A stretch of DNA of 64,000 nucleotides from Siphonodentalium dalli (taxonomy: Eukaryota; Mollusca; Scaphopoda; Gadilida; Siphonodentaliidae). The stretch lies in contig CP136061.1 in the NCBI GenBank assembly GCA_032622095.1, positions 214,056,373 through 214,120,372 of the forward strand. Direction: 5' to 3'. A program made the position numbers and the translations under genes. Position 1 is the first letter of the stretch; each line of letters begins with the position of its first letter. The notes under the pieces are model-generated. The model did not search any database, was not told the DNA's origin, and saw nothing but the letters and a program-made list of their open reading frames with translations. Below are positions 23,514-34,386 of the stretch, one piece after another.

Positions 23514-25273
23514 TATAATTAATATAACATCCCTCATCCAATAATCTCCAAATTGCATATCTAATTCAATCCTAGTTACACGTCACACCGCCCCTCATCA
23601 TTTGCCAATTGTACACCCTTTTTTTGCTGCTGCTGCAACTGCTCAATTTCTTTAAAAATTATTGAAAAAATGGCCCTCGCGCCCGCCGACATTTTTTTTT
23701 ATCATCGATCCGCACCAAAATTGAGCACACGTCCCTATATAATATACCTATTTAAGCCGAGTATACACGGTGGTGTAATATATCAACCGTTAATTTAATC
23801 GTTTAGGTAGCATATTTCACGTATACGTTATCACGACAAATCCCTGCTGATCTGTTATTAATGAACCAAACAATTAACATGTCAACACACTCTGGCCCGC
23901 CAATGCTACAGTGTATAAACGTAACGGGACAAATATGCACATTATATTGGCAGCTAACGAGAACATTCATCACCAGCAATCTGTTCACCCCTTTCAGCCG
24001 ATACGATAGAAACTAAACGATTTGTTACTTCTAAATACCCGTACTTAATTACACTACTTGCGTGTTAATAAAGTACGACCCCATTACCACTAAAGGTGAA
24101 ACATGGGATTTAGAACATTAATATTCACTCTTACATAGTTCCACATTCAAGGTTCGTCTTGTGTAATCGTATGTCAGTTGTAACGTTGTGAAACTGCAAC
24201 CGAACTGAATTATTCTATGCTAAATAGGTCATGGCTGACCTGATGCATGCATCTTAGTTTTCTTGTAACGAACATGGCACAGGAAATCAGAAAAGGTTAG
24301 CTGTGTCGAACGGAAAGTCGGTGACCGGAAGACTAACAACGGCACGCTAAACTGCTAATGGCATCATTAGAGGCGACTATCTGTCTCACGTGTGGTGTGC
24401 AGCATCCTCGATATGCAAGCCAATGCTTCCCTCCAGTAACCATGGTTATGAAACACAGAATTAGGTTTGGATCACGGACCAGCTGAGTGACTAGGTACCA
24501 TTTTATTCTGCTAAAATATACGGGTGTTCAGAAACGAACAATAACTCTAAAATACAGATAACACTGATCATGATCAGTTACTGACATGCATTTGCAAGAG
24601 CAAGAAGTCAAGTCGGATTAATGTGTTATCTTCTTGGTAATACAATGTAAGTTAGCACTTTGCATAATTATTCTGGCAATCACCCTGATGAGTAAATTTA
24701 GGACATCGTGATGTGGGATATATTTTTTTATGAAATATCTTGGTAAGGCACTATTTGCACCGTTATTTTTTATTTGATTTGCGATTGATTTAAATAAATT
24801 TCTATCCAGATTGCGAATGCATTGATGGCCTTTAAACGAACAACGTTATAAATGTATATCGAGTAATTTTAAAACAATAATATGTAATGAAGGTTTGCGG
24901 CCGGTCGGGTATGTGCCAAACTCTATTGAGACCACTCAACCACCCATTCGTGAATCCGAAGGTCAAGCATTCCTGACTACAACAAGCATTCTGATTGGAC
25001 AAGAGTTGCCAACGTTAGTTTTCTTTTCTATTCAGCAGCATCGCCCACTATAGCGGATAACACATTTTTATGAAGGACGTTTCTATGGACAACGTAAATC
25101 CAATGCGTCACCGCGCAACCAGGCTTCACGTAATCAAGTTCGACCAAACAGGTTGGTTACTACAGAGTATAGATACAATTAACAGGAAATATGTTTCACT
25201 TCTTAGCATTCAGTGTCGATACAATGTGCGTTTTAAACTTTAAACTGTTTGGTCGATTGCATTACAATAGAGA
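23514..25273. other. Non-coding interval
   Basis: No gene or element end is clear. The segment near 24220-24285 is the reverse-orientation partner of the repeat fragment near 14555-14625. Confidence 0.4.
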
Positions 25274-25793
25274 AACACGTACCTTGATCGTGCCATGAAT
25301 CTCTACTATGGCTAACGCCCGTAGAGATCATATTCCACAAGTGAAAAACCTGGGAACTTTTTGAAGTATTGACAGGGAACCTTATAAAATAACACAGGTA
25401 ATATATTTCTTTGTTATTATCTGTTTCTTAATAATGTACTTCACTGTAGATGAAGGTCCCAACTCGAAATTTCACGATTTAATTGACTTTGTGAGCGATT
25501 TTTCTTTGTATTTCTTACAATTATGGAATTTTTCCTTGGTAATTAATTGAATGTTTATTGCGATATCGGCTCTCAAAAGTCACAGAAAAGCATGCAATTA
25601 CGAGCTGAGACCTTCACATATAGTGAAGTACACTATTAAGGAACAGATAATCATTAAGAAATATGTTCCCTCGTGTTATTTTTTCGACGTTATAAGGTTC
25701 CCTGTCAAAACTTCAAAAAGTTCCCAGGTCTTGTACTGGTGGAAAATGATATCTACGGGCGTTAAAGATTGACGGCATGATCTAACACGTACC
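25274..25793. mobile_element. MITE with ~200-bp terminal inverted repeats
   Basis: Sequence from 25274 to about 25475 is repeated in inverted form from about 25590 to 25793. Shared blocks include ACGCCCGTAGA, CCTGGGAACTTTTTGAAGT, GACAGGGAACCTTATAA, CTGTTTCTTAAT and GTACTTCAC. The ~110-bp centre is unrelated to known transposases. The element is non-autonomous and lies directly beside another palindromic MITE. Confidence 0.85.
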
Positions 25794-25797
25794 CATC

Positions 25798-26003
25798 TAC
25801 GGTAATGTTCTAAATAATCGACTCCTTAACCACAGCAGAATTATGGGTAACTTTTCAGGATTTAGTCGGAAATATGGCTTGTTGCCATTCATCGGAAAGC
25901 TCTCACTGAGAGCAACAAGCCATCTTTCCGACTAAATCCTAAAAAGTTACCCATAATTCTGATGTGGTTAAGGAGTCGAATATTTAGGGCATTACTGTAG
26001 TTC
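25798..26003. mobile_element. Near-perfect palindromic MITE
   Basis: Inverted arms of about 90 bp begin CTACGGTAATG and end CATTACTGTAG. They contain CGACTCCTTAACCACA, AGAATTATGGGTAACTTTT and GGATTTAGTCGGAAA, and they surround a short ~25-bp centre. The whole 206 bp would fold into one long hairpin. No coding. Confidence 0.93.
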
Positions 26004-26254
26004 ACAAACCGTTTTCATGCTCGAATATCCAACGCAACAGAGTGTGTTTATCTCCTGAATACTGATATTTTACTGATCAGTCCGTCCGGTGCGATATTAT
26101 CGGTCGATTGATTTCTTGCTTTATGATGATTAACTGGCGAGACACCAAATCTTAGGAATTAGATAGACTAGTGTTTCGATTAATTCATTAGCCAATAGAT
26201 GTAATGTGCCAGTGCATTCTCGTGTATATGTACATAGAGCTTGAGCTGCATGTA

Positions 26255-27560
26255 GACCCCCCTCCCCCCTATGCGGATTTTTGGTGGTTATGATATCTTT
26301 GTAGAACTATATCAGTCCTTCAATTTGCCGGTTGTTTGCCATCTGGCGATGGGGGCTTTATAGAGTTATCGGTCTTTGAATCCAAGATGGCCGCCAACGT
26401 TGAATATCTAACCAGGTAAATTTCAATTCGCAATTAATCAGGAAGTTTATGAGGTATTACGTCGTGCGATATGCCATTCTATTGATAATTGAGTACTCCT
26501 TATTTATTTGTAGGAATAAATTTCATATATTTAAAATGGCCGCCAAAATGGCCACCGGAAGTGGAAAATGTGACACTTTTTCACTAATATCTTCTATATC
26601 AGTTTCTGCTGTTTAGAACTGATTGAGAATTGTGACTTTATTTTGTATTGTTTATATTAACTGATCATTGGGGCAATGAAATAAGAAATTATTTGGGTCC
26701 TAGGCCCTTCCGATCCCTCAAAAAATTGACTTTACAGGAAGCGGTATAAAATTTTCACAAAAAAATCACAATTGGGATTCTAGTCACATTTCAACAAGCA
26801 ATGAGCAGAACTGTGTTATGTAAGTAAGACATACCATTACCCGTAAATATTCCAAGTCATTGGAACCAAAATTGTTACTTTGGATCAAAATGGCCCACAA
26901 AATATGGAAAATTGTAAATATTGTAAATATATTGCCCCAGCGTTCACTGCAATAGCTTACAATCTGTGGTTGATGAAGTAAATTGGCTATTCTGCCTTAT
27001 ATCCATTGAAAACTAACATCTCTGATTCACCTTGGTTAAGTTTTAGTATTGTAACCCCTGACATTACCAGAAATATTGGATTTTACTCTCACACACTTGA
27101 CATAAATATCGGCAAAAATTAACTTTTCATGTTTTGATCATTTTTATTAAAAGTAAACTGTAACTAACTTTGATATGAACGGTGTTTATCGTTTTTGTCT
27201 AATGTAAATGTGTCACACTAAGGTCATTATAGAGCAAATTACTCAAGATGACTTCCAAAATGGCAACCAACTTGGGTAAAAAGTTCATTGTTCACATATA
27301 TCCGGAACATTATTGTCTGCTGTTCCGAAAAGTTAGCAAATTGTAACTTACTTGGTTATTATGCATGTTAGGTAATCAACTGACAACTAAATATTATTGA
27401 CTGTCCCGGTTCCTTATGCGGCATGACAAATTCATTTTAAAGTTGCTTATGGAATTTTGCCAAAAACCTCTTTTGGGATTCTGGCCACTTTGAATCTTTG
27501 AAACGGAACTAAGATGAACCATAATCTGTGGTGACTATTCTGGCTATTTTGACTCATTAG
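26255..27560. repeat. Left arm of a long inverted repeat (partner 35960-37680)
   Basis: This ~1.3-kb block recurs in reverse complement at 35960-37680. Matching blocks in order include the CCCCCCTCCCCCCTATGCGG region, GTCGTGCGATATGCCATTCT, AAAATGGCC...GGAAGT, TCAGTTTCTGCTGTTT, TTGGGATTCTGGCCA and TTTGAAACGGAACT. Divergence is moderate, with indels. Between the arms lie a minisatellite and two later insertions. Confidence 0.85.
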
Positions 27561-27942
27561 GATAAAATTGATCACCTCGATATAAGAGGGAGGTCAATAT
27601 GGTAGCCCGTGAGTTACTGCATGGTCATAGGTGAGGTGAATAGGTATACATGGAGTTATTTTATGATCATGAATGATGTGAACAGATATACAAGGCATGT
27701 CTATATGATCGTGAGTGGGATGTTCATTGTGAGATGTATATGTATACAAGTAGTGGCCGTATGGTAATGTGTGAGCTGAATATGTTTATATGGAGTGACT
27801 ATGGTTGTATGGTTATGTGTGGATGTACGGGTAACACGATGTGGCTGTACGGACAATGATATTGTGTGCGGATATAACGGGAGTAGCTACAATGTCATAT
27901 ATGTGTTGTTTATGGATATATGGAGTGACTATGGTCATGGTA
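27561..27942 (+). repeat. ~43-bp minisatellite, left part
   Basis: These are degenerate units of the type TATGGTCATGGGTGAGGTGT followed by ATATGTATACATGGAGTGAC. The same array resumes at 29083-29145 and at 34387-35870. The two gaps are filled by a TIR element and an LTR retrotransposon, so one original array was interrupted twice. Confidence 0.85.
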
Positions 27943-29082
27943 GTCCAAGTCTTCTGGTACTAAAACCGGCTAAGATATTGGGATGGAGGTGCCGGTCTTT
28001 AGTCCAAGACCGCTTGTATACCAATCCTATGACACGACTTACGCCCACGATCTGTGGCGGGAATTTGTGGTGTATTTTACTCGATTTACCTAGCAAATCA
28101 ATACATGATGCTATATACATCGGAAAGGCTTACATCTTATGGTCATAATGGTGTATAATAATCTAACTTTAATGTTAAATTACACATAGAATATTCCGGT
28201 TGATTGACACAAACATCGATTTGTTTCTCTGTTTGTTTACGTTTTAACCGAAAGCTGAAGTGGTCCGAATAAGTTCGGCATAATCCGCTGTTTGTTCTGG
28301 GAATTCTACTTTCCGTTTCTATATATAGCGCGGGTTTTCCGAACAAAAATGGCGAAAACCGATCGCCCGAAAGTCCAGTTTTCTATGTGCTTTCAGAACA
28401 ATTCCCGCACTAAAAACTTAACGGTAGTTTTGTTGACAATTTTCGCAAGCAACTTGTCAAAATTGGAGCAAATTAGAACTCTTGTGTCTGACTTGCCATG
28501 CGCGTGATGTGCATTTTGACATCTGTGTTGATAAAATAATCGGAGAACCGAAGCACACAGTTTCGAAATATAGTTCTACCGTTTTAGTGGGACTTTTCAA
28601 ACTTAAGGTTCATTTATTTAGTGTATTACATTTATATCTCCAATGTTTAATTAATCTATTTATTATTTTATTTATTGACACACATAATTACGATTACAAT
28701 GGAGAATTCATCGTATTTTGCGTTGTTGTCCAAAATCTACGGAATATTTTCAACGGAAAATGCCGAACACAGTTCGCGAGGTCAACCGAGTTTGCATACT
28801 TTAAAAAAATTGTAAACATTGAGGTAAATGTCTCTTTTCGCATTAAATTACCGTTTTAAATTCACAACTGATGTGGGTTTCAGATAAAATAGCATGTCTT
28901 CTGCGGAAAATATCCGTTTATTGTCGCAATTGTGATATTTTATTTCATATAATTGTGGTTTTATTTGAGCGGGTCACTAACGCTTAAGTCGTGTCATAAG
29001 AATGCATGGGCCTGAAACTCGGACTAAAGACCGGCACCTCCATCCCAATATCTTAGCCGGTTTTAGTACGAGAAGACTTGGA
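27943..29082. mobile_element. Non-autonomous DNA transposon with ~66-bp TIRs and TA target
   Basis: The ends are near-identical inverted repeats beginning GTCCAAGTCTTCT and running through ACTAAAACCGGCTAAGATAT and GGGATGGAGGTGCCGGTCTT. TA is present on both sides (…CATGG-TA and TA-TGGTC…), consistent with a TA target duplication as in Tc1/mariner and related groups. The interior has only short unrecognised frames (28292-28859). It sits inside the minisatellite, which provides the empty-site sequence on both sides. Confidence 0.85.
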
Positions 29083-29145
29083 CTATGGTCATGGGTGGGA
29101 TGTATAGGTGTATATTTGGTGGCTGTATTGCCACATGTGGGTGAC
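29083..29145 (+). repeat. ~43-bp minisatellite, middle fragment
   Basis: A short piece of the minisatellite is trapped between the TIR element and the LTR retrotransposon. Its last five bases, GTGAC (29141-29145), are one half of the retrotransposon target duplication. Confidence 0.85.
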
Positions 29146-29347
29146 TGTGATAATCAATGTTCGACTTTGGAGATTAAATGAATGTTTTATTCATTATCAA
29201 ATAAACGTAATTATTCAGTTTCAACACAAAATAAAATGTCTGATTTTCGATTGATTGATTCTTCTCCCGGCGTCCTCACGGGCACTTCCTGTCTCCTCGA
29301 TTCGTCACGATTGTCTCTCCCTGTCTCACGATCTCACATATCTCACA
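29146..29347 (-). repeat. 3' LTR
   Basis: 202-bp LTR, 3' with respect to the element's minus-strand coding. It is identical to the other LTR except one substitution near the outer end (TGTGAT versus TGTGAG) and one missing base (CACGATTG versus CACGAGTTG). Confidence 0.95.
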
Positions 29348-29360
29348 TCCCTCCCCCCTT
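29348..29360 (-). other. Polypurine tract
   Basis: On the minus strand AAGGGGGGAGGGA abuts the 3' LTR, as expected for the plus-strand primer of reverse transcription. Confidence 0.85.
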
Positions 29361-29387
29361 AATTAGGTGTATGAGGGTGACAGTCAA

Positions 29388-30308
29388 TCAGGTAAGTGAT
29401 GGTCGGGACAGGCCGTCTGCGTTTCCGTTGTTGCTGCCTGCTCGGTGGCGAATGTCAAATCTGAACTCCTGTAAAGTTAATATCCATCGTGTTAGTCTTT
29501 TTGAAGTATTTAATCCCATTGTTTTCAGCCATGTCAGGGGTTTGTTGTCTGTCACTAAAATGAATTTAGTCCCATAGATGTACGTTTCGAAGTGTTTAAC
29601 ACTCCACACCATCGCTAGTAGCTCTTTTTCTATTGTTGAATATCGACATTCTCTGTCGAACAATTTTCGGCTGGCGTAAGCCACTGGGTGTTCGTTTCCG
29701 TCCTTGTCGACCTGACTCAGAACAGCTGAAACAGCTCGATCAGAGGCATCAGTCTGTACTATGAATGGCCTTTTAATATCGGGTGACTTCAACACTGGGT
29801 TACTTGCCAGTCTGCTCTTAAGCTCTCTGAAAGCTTTGTCATGTTCATCTGTCCATACAACTTTATCTGGCTTATTTTTTCTTGTCAAGTCACTTAAGCA
29901 AGCGCTTATAACAGAATAGTCTGGCACATAAGCACGATAGTAACCGGTGAGTCCCAAAAAGGCTCTAACATCCTTAACAGTTTTGGGTTGTGGGAATTTC
30001 ATCACTGCTTCGACTTTTCGATTGTCTGGTTCTACTTGACCGCTTCCCAGCACGTGTCCTAGGTACGGAATCTTAGCGGCTCCAAACACACACTTAGAGG
30101 CCTTAATTGTTAACCCCGCGTTCTTTATCTCGGTAAAGACGGCTTGCAAATGTAACATGTGTTCGGACCAACTAGAACTGTAAATACAGACGTCGTCCAA
30201 GTAGGCTTTAGAAAAACTTTCGCAGGGGGTAAGTACTCTGTTCATCAACATTTGAAAGGATGCCGGCGCCGAATGGATACCAAATGGAAGTACTAGGAAT
30301 TCATACAA
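29388..30308 (-). pseudogene. Gypsy pol, second part: RT palm/thumb and RNase H
   Basis: This frame holds the remainder of the reverse transcriptase, with the catalytic YLDD at residues 36-39. A gypsy RNase H follows with D187 (QTDAS), the E227/E229 region, D254 (VTDNK) and D298 (NADGLSR). It ends ten codons or so before the polypurine tract, so nothing follows RNase H and the integrase really is upstream. It lies one frame off the preceding part. The similarity carries on upstream of its first ATG to about 30350, so the break is a small indel within roughly 30345-30365. The break falls inside a conserved RT block, so I read it as a mutation rather than programmed frameshifting. Confidence 0.92.
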
Positions 30309-33300
30309 CCCATACGGCGTTGTGAAAGCACTCTTAGGTATTGAGCCTCCGACAGAGGGATCTGCCAGTAGCCTCGTACTAAATCCAGCTTACTTATGAA
30401 CCTGGCGTTTCCCACTGAATCAAGTACCTCCTGCACATCTGGGAGAGGGTAACAGTCAAACTTAGACACAGAATTTAACTTTCTGTAGTCTACTACTATA
30501 CGGGGATCTGAACCCTCCCTTTCAATCAAAATTATAGGGGAACTCCAAGGGCTTGAAGATGGTCGAGCAATATCAAACTCCAACATTTTCTGCACCTCTA
30601 ACTTAACTGTGTCTCTCGATGAGTATGGCAATCTGTAAGGTTTCTGCGAGATCGGATGACTATCTCCTGTATCGATGTGATGTGTAGCCAAGTTTGTGAG
30701 ACCAGGTTTCTTGCTGAAAATCTCTTCATTTTGTTCAAGTAGATTAACCATCTCTTCTTTCTGAGTAGCCGACATATTATCCGATAGCTGAACTTCTTCT
30801 AAGAATGTATCTGAAGATTTGACATAGTCCAGTTCTTGGAATTCAAGTTCCTGATCGACAGCGGTATTCAAACCAATGAATGGTTGAGGATACCACTTCT
30901 TTAGTAGATTTGCATGTACTACTCTGTTTGGATTTCTTGATCCAGGTACTCGTATCATGAAGTTTCTGGTGTTAAACTTCTTCGTAACTTTATACGGCCC
31001 CTTCCATTCTACTTGAAGACAATTCCCTTTTGTTGCATCTAACATGTTGACCTGATCATCTTCTATATCGACATCACTTGTTTTCTTGTCATACCATGTT
31101 TTCTGGTATACTTGAGCTTCTTTGAGATTTTCTTGCGCCAACTCTGTCATCTCGCTTAATCTATTCCTCATATCTATGACATGTCTTGCAATACTTTTCC
31201 CTCCGACATCGTCATCAGTCCAAGTTTCCTTTAATACATCTAGAGGACCTCTCACTTTCCATCCATACATAAGTTCAAAAGGTGAATATCCAGTAGATTT
31301 CTGCGGAACTTCTCGGTAGGCAAATAGTAGATATGGCAAATACTCATCCCAATCTTTGGCATTTTTGTTGACCACTCGACGCAACATGCTTTTCAAACAG
31401 CCATTGAATCTCTCGACGAGACCATCAGTTTGAGGGTGGTATGGTGTTGTTCTTATGCGGCTAATACCAAGCATTTTATAGAGTTGTTGTAGTAAGTCAG
31501 ACATGAAGTTACTCCCTTGATCGGTTAAGATTTCTTCTGCAACTCCCACTCTGCTGAACAACTTCACCAATTCATCTGCTATCCTGTGAGCTTCGGTGTG
31601 AGGCAAGGCTATAGCTTCTGGGTATCTTGTGGCGTAGTCACATATGACGAGCGCAAAGCGATTTCCTCTCTTGGTACGAGGTAGGGGACCAATCACATCC
31701 ATCGCAATCCTACGAAAAGGTTGATCGATGATTGGCATAGGTGCTAAAGCTGCTTTCGAGTGTCGTGGCTTCGGTTTTGCTTTCTGACATGAACTGCAGC
31801 CTCTTACATATTCAGCTATATCGTTGAAGATTCTGGGCCAGTAAAAACGATCAAGTATCCTGTCTTTCGTTTTATTCACTCCGAGGTGTCCTGCAAGGAG
31901 ATTAACATGCGCCGTTTCCATTATCAGACTTCTCATCGGCTTTGGAACAACGAGCTGTTCCACTTGACAGCCGCTCGCACGTCTTTTCTTCGAACACCAT
32001 TTGCGATAGAGTAAACCATCTCTGTAGAAAAATCCAACTGGCTCATTCTTCATCTCATCTTCTTCCTTTGCTAACTCTCTGCAACTTTTCAAGTTCTCGT
32101 CTTCTTTCTGTAATTTCTTAACTTCATCGGAGTTCAATGTTGTAACATCAATTTTGGGTGCTTCTGTTTTTTCATCTTTACATTTCTTCTTCTTCTCATC
32201 AGTCATTTTTAAGTTTTCTTCATTTTTCCTCCTTGTTTTAGTGTTTTCTTCTGTAATCATCGGTTCTGATTTAGCAACTTCCTTCTTATTTTCCAACTGT
32301 TCTTCAACTTCCTTCTTATTTTCCAACTGTTCCTCTAACTTTGACTTCATACTTCGTGTTAGCACAGGCAGTTCCAATTTAGGACGACTTCTCAACATGT
32401 CTGAATCCTGGCAAATATCAAGTCCAAGTAGAACATCAACCGGCAACCAAGGTACTACTGCAACTTCCACAGTTTTTTTCAAGTCGCCAACCTCTATCTC
32501 AACTTCATCAGCTGGATGTTGCATCTGATCTCCGTGTAAGCAGATAACTTCTATCTTCTTATCACGCCATTTAATTGGAGGTAATAATAAATCTTCTTGG
32601 ACAACTGTCTGCGAGCATCCGGTATCCCATAGAAACTGTGTTTTCTGTCCATTTAGTTTACCATCAAACAGGTATCTCTGAGTCGCTGGATGTATCTTGG
32701 GAGTTGTAACTTTCATTGCAGGTGATGCCGAAGCTTTAGTGTAGCTACGTTTATCTGGACAGACGTTCGATAAATGTCCCTTTAAACCGCAATGATAACA
32801 GCTTCTGGTTTCAACTTGTGGGTATTTAGTAGGACCCATCTGTTGTTTACGTTCAGGAAACTTCGGCGATGGTTGTTGTGGCTTACCATACTGATTGTTG
32901 AAGTTGGACTTCGAAATATAACCATTATTTGTCGGAGTACCACAAGGAGCATATTTGGTACCCTTACTCTCTGGATTACTGCAAGGTGTAGATTTGTAAC
33001 CTTTAGTTTCTCTCGCAACAATGTAGTCATCAGCTAACTCTCCCATCTCTATCACCGTCGCTGGCTTCTTTTCTTTCAGCCAAACTTCTAAGTTTTCTGA
33101 CATCTTCTTCAAGAACTGTTCCATAATTAGGAGCTCATATCCTTTTCTTACTTCAGGATTTTCCACAACAGCTTTCGGTGGTTCAATCCATTTATAAAAT
33201 AGACGCTCCAATCTAGCCGCAAACGCTCTGTAGCTTTCTTCTGGCATCTTCCTCTCTGTCCTAAACTTCACTCTGTAAGTTTCTGCGGAAACATGATAAG

Positions 33301-33697
33301 CTCTGAGTATTTCAACTTTAATCTTGTCAAAATCACTCGCTTCTGCTACCGGCATCGAAGAATATACCTCTTGAGCACGACCAGTCAAGAGTGGTGCCAG
33401 CTGTATAGACCAAAACTCTTTCTTCCACTTCTGTTGTTCGGCAACTCTTTCAAAAAGGCAAAGATAATTATCAACATCATCATTTTCAGTCAGCGGGCGA
33501 AGGGTAGGTGCTGGTACTTTCGGCACAACCACGTCTGGTACCACTCGTCTCCTTTCACTGGCTGTTTCTATCGCCCCAAGGGCTCGTAGCAATCTATCTT
33601 CACGTATCTGACCCTGTTCCAATTCTTGTTTGTGCATTTCCTGTTGATTTTCCATGCTCAACCGCATCTTTTCTAACACTTCAGCTAGAGGTTCCAT
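30293..33697 (-). pseudogene. Gypsy gag-PR-IN and first part of RT
   Basis: I start at the ATG at 33697. The frame is open upstream to 33895, but it begins there with GTG and reads leader sequence. Residue numbers count from 33895. Gag carries a CX2CX4HX4C knuckle at 366-379. The protease has LWDTGCS (D424). A Lys/Glu-rich linker with a repeated EEQLENKKEV (521-540) follows. Integrase comes next: the H663/H670-C700/C703 zinc module, catalytic D733, D792 and E828, and a GPY/F module (WKGPYKV, 964-970). RT then begins: RIVVDYRKLN and KLDLVRGYWQIPL with the first catalytic Asp at 1171. The frame derails just after, at about residue 1184, and stops at 30293. Confidence 0.93.
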
Positions 33698-34171
33698 TTT
33701 TTGATTTGTGCTCGAGTAGAGGGCATAAAATAGTTGGAAATGGCTTTGGACCACGAACAGTACCCCTGTTATTCCACCTATAACTCCGGTTATAAAACCA
33801 ACCAATTTGGAGATCCCACTGTGAGCCCCTGACCTACCGTCTTCCAAGTGCACGAAATAACGAAACAGGAAATGGGAAACGGGAACCAGGTTCACAAATT
33901 TACCACGAAAATTGGATATTTTAATCCAAGACTTTAACTTTAATTACGTCCTCAATAAACCACTGTATCCATTCAGAACATGCAATCCCTCGCAAAGGAA
34001 GCAACACGAGTCCCCAAAGCCCAAACAATGATTTTTATTAATAAAAATTGGACAAATTTACGACCGAACACGTGAACATTTGCACGGCGTCTACCTATCA
34101 CTTTTAGGGTTAAAAATCACGGCCAAATAGCGCATGAGTGGATTCACGTCCGAATCCGACCATCCCAAACG

Positions 34172-34181
34172 GCTGCCACCA
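34172..34181 (-). other. tRNA primer-binding site
   Basis: Two bases inside the 5' LTR, the minus strand reads TGGTGGCAGC. This is complementary to a tRNA 3' end of the GCTGCCACCA type, most likely a tRNA-Leu. The primer identity is inferred from general tRNA knowledge. Confidence 0.7.
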
Positions 34182-34183
34182 CT

Positions 34184-34386
34184 TGTGAGAATCAATGTTC
34201 GACTTTGGAGATTAAATGAATGTTTTATTCATTATCAAATAAACGTAATTATTCAGTTTCAACACAAAATAAAATGTCTGATTTTCGATTGATTGATTCT
34301 TCTCCCGGCGTCCTCACGGGCACTTCCTGTCTCCTCGATTCGTCACGAGTTGTCTCTCCCTGTCTCACGATCTCACATATCTCACA
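34184..34386 (-). repeat. 5' LTR
   Basis: 203-bp LTR, 5' with respect to coding. It would carry the promoter and transcript start. It is flanked on the outside by GTGAC (34387-34391), matching 29141-29145. Confidence 0.95.

Larger units (their letters stand above)
29146..34386 (-). mobile_element. Gmr1-like Ty3/gypsy LTR retrotransposon
   Basis: A complete 5.24-kb element lies on the minus strand: LTRs 29146-29347 and 34184-34386, TG...CA ends, target duplication GTGAC on both sides (29141-29145 and 34387-34391), a primer-binding site and a polypurine tract. The coding order is Gag, protease, integrase, reverse transcriptase, RNase H. That is the copia-like order known for the Gmr1 group of gypsy elements, not the usual gypsy order with integrase last. 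The LTRs differ by only one substitution and one indel that I can see, so the insertion is young. One frameshift in RT disables it. It landed in the 43-bp minisatellite. Confidence 0.95.

Noticed and set aside
30293-30365. Programmed frameshift between the two gypsy pol parts
   Set aside because: The break lies inside a conserved RT block, not at a gene junction, and I see no slippery heptamer. A mutation is simpler.
33698-33895. N-terminal extension of the gypsy Gag with hydrophobic segment
   Set aside because: The extension starts at GTG and lies in the leader. The ATG at 33697 gives a normal Gag start.
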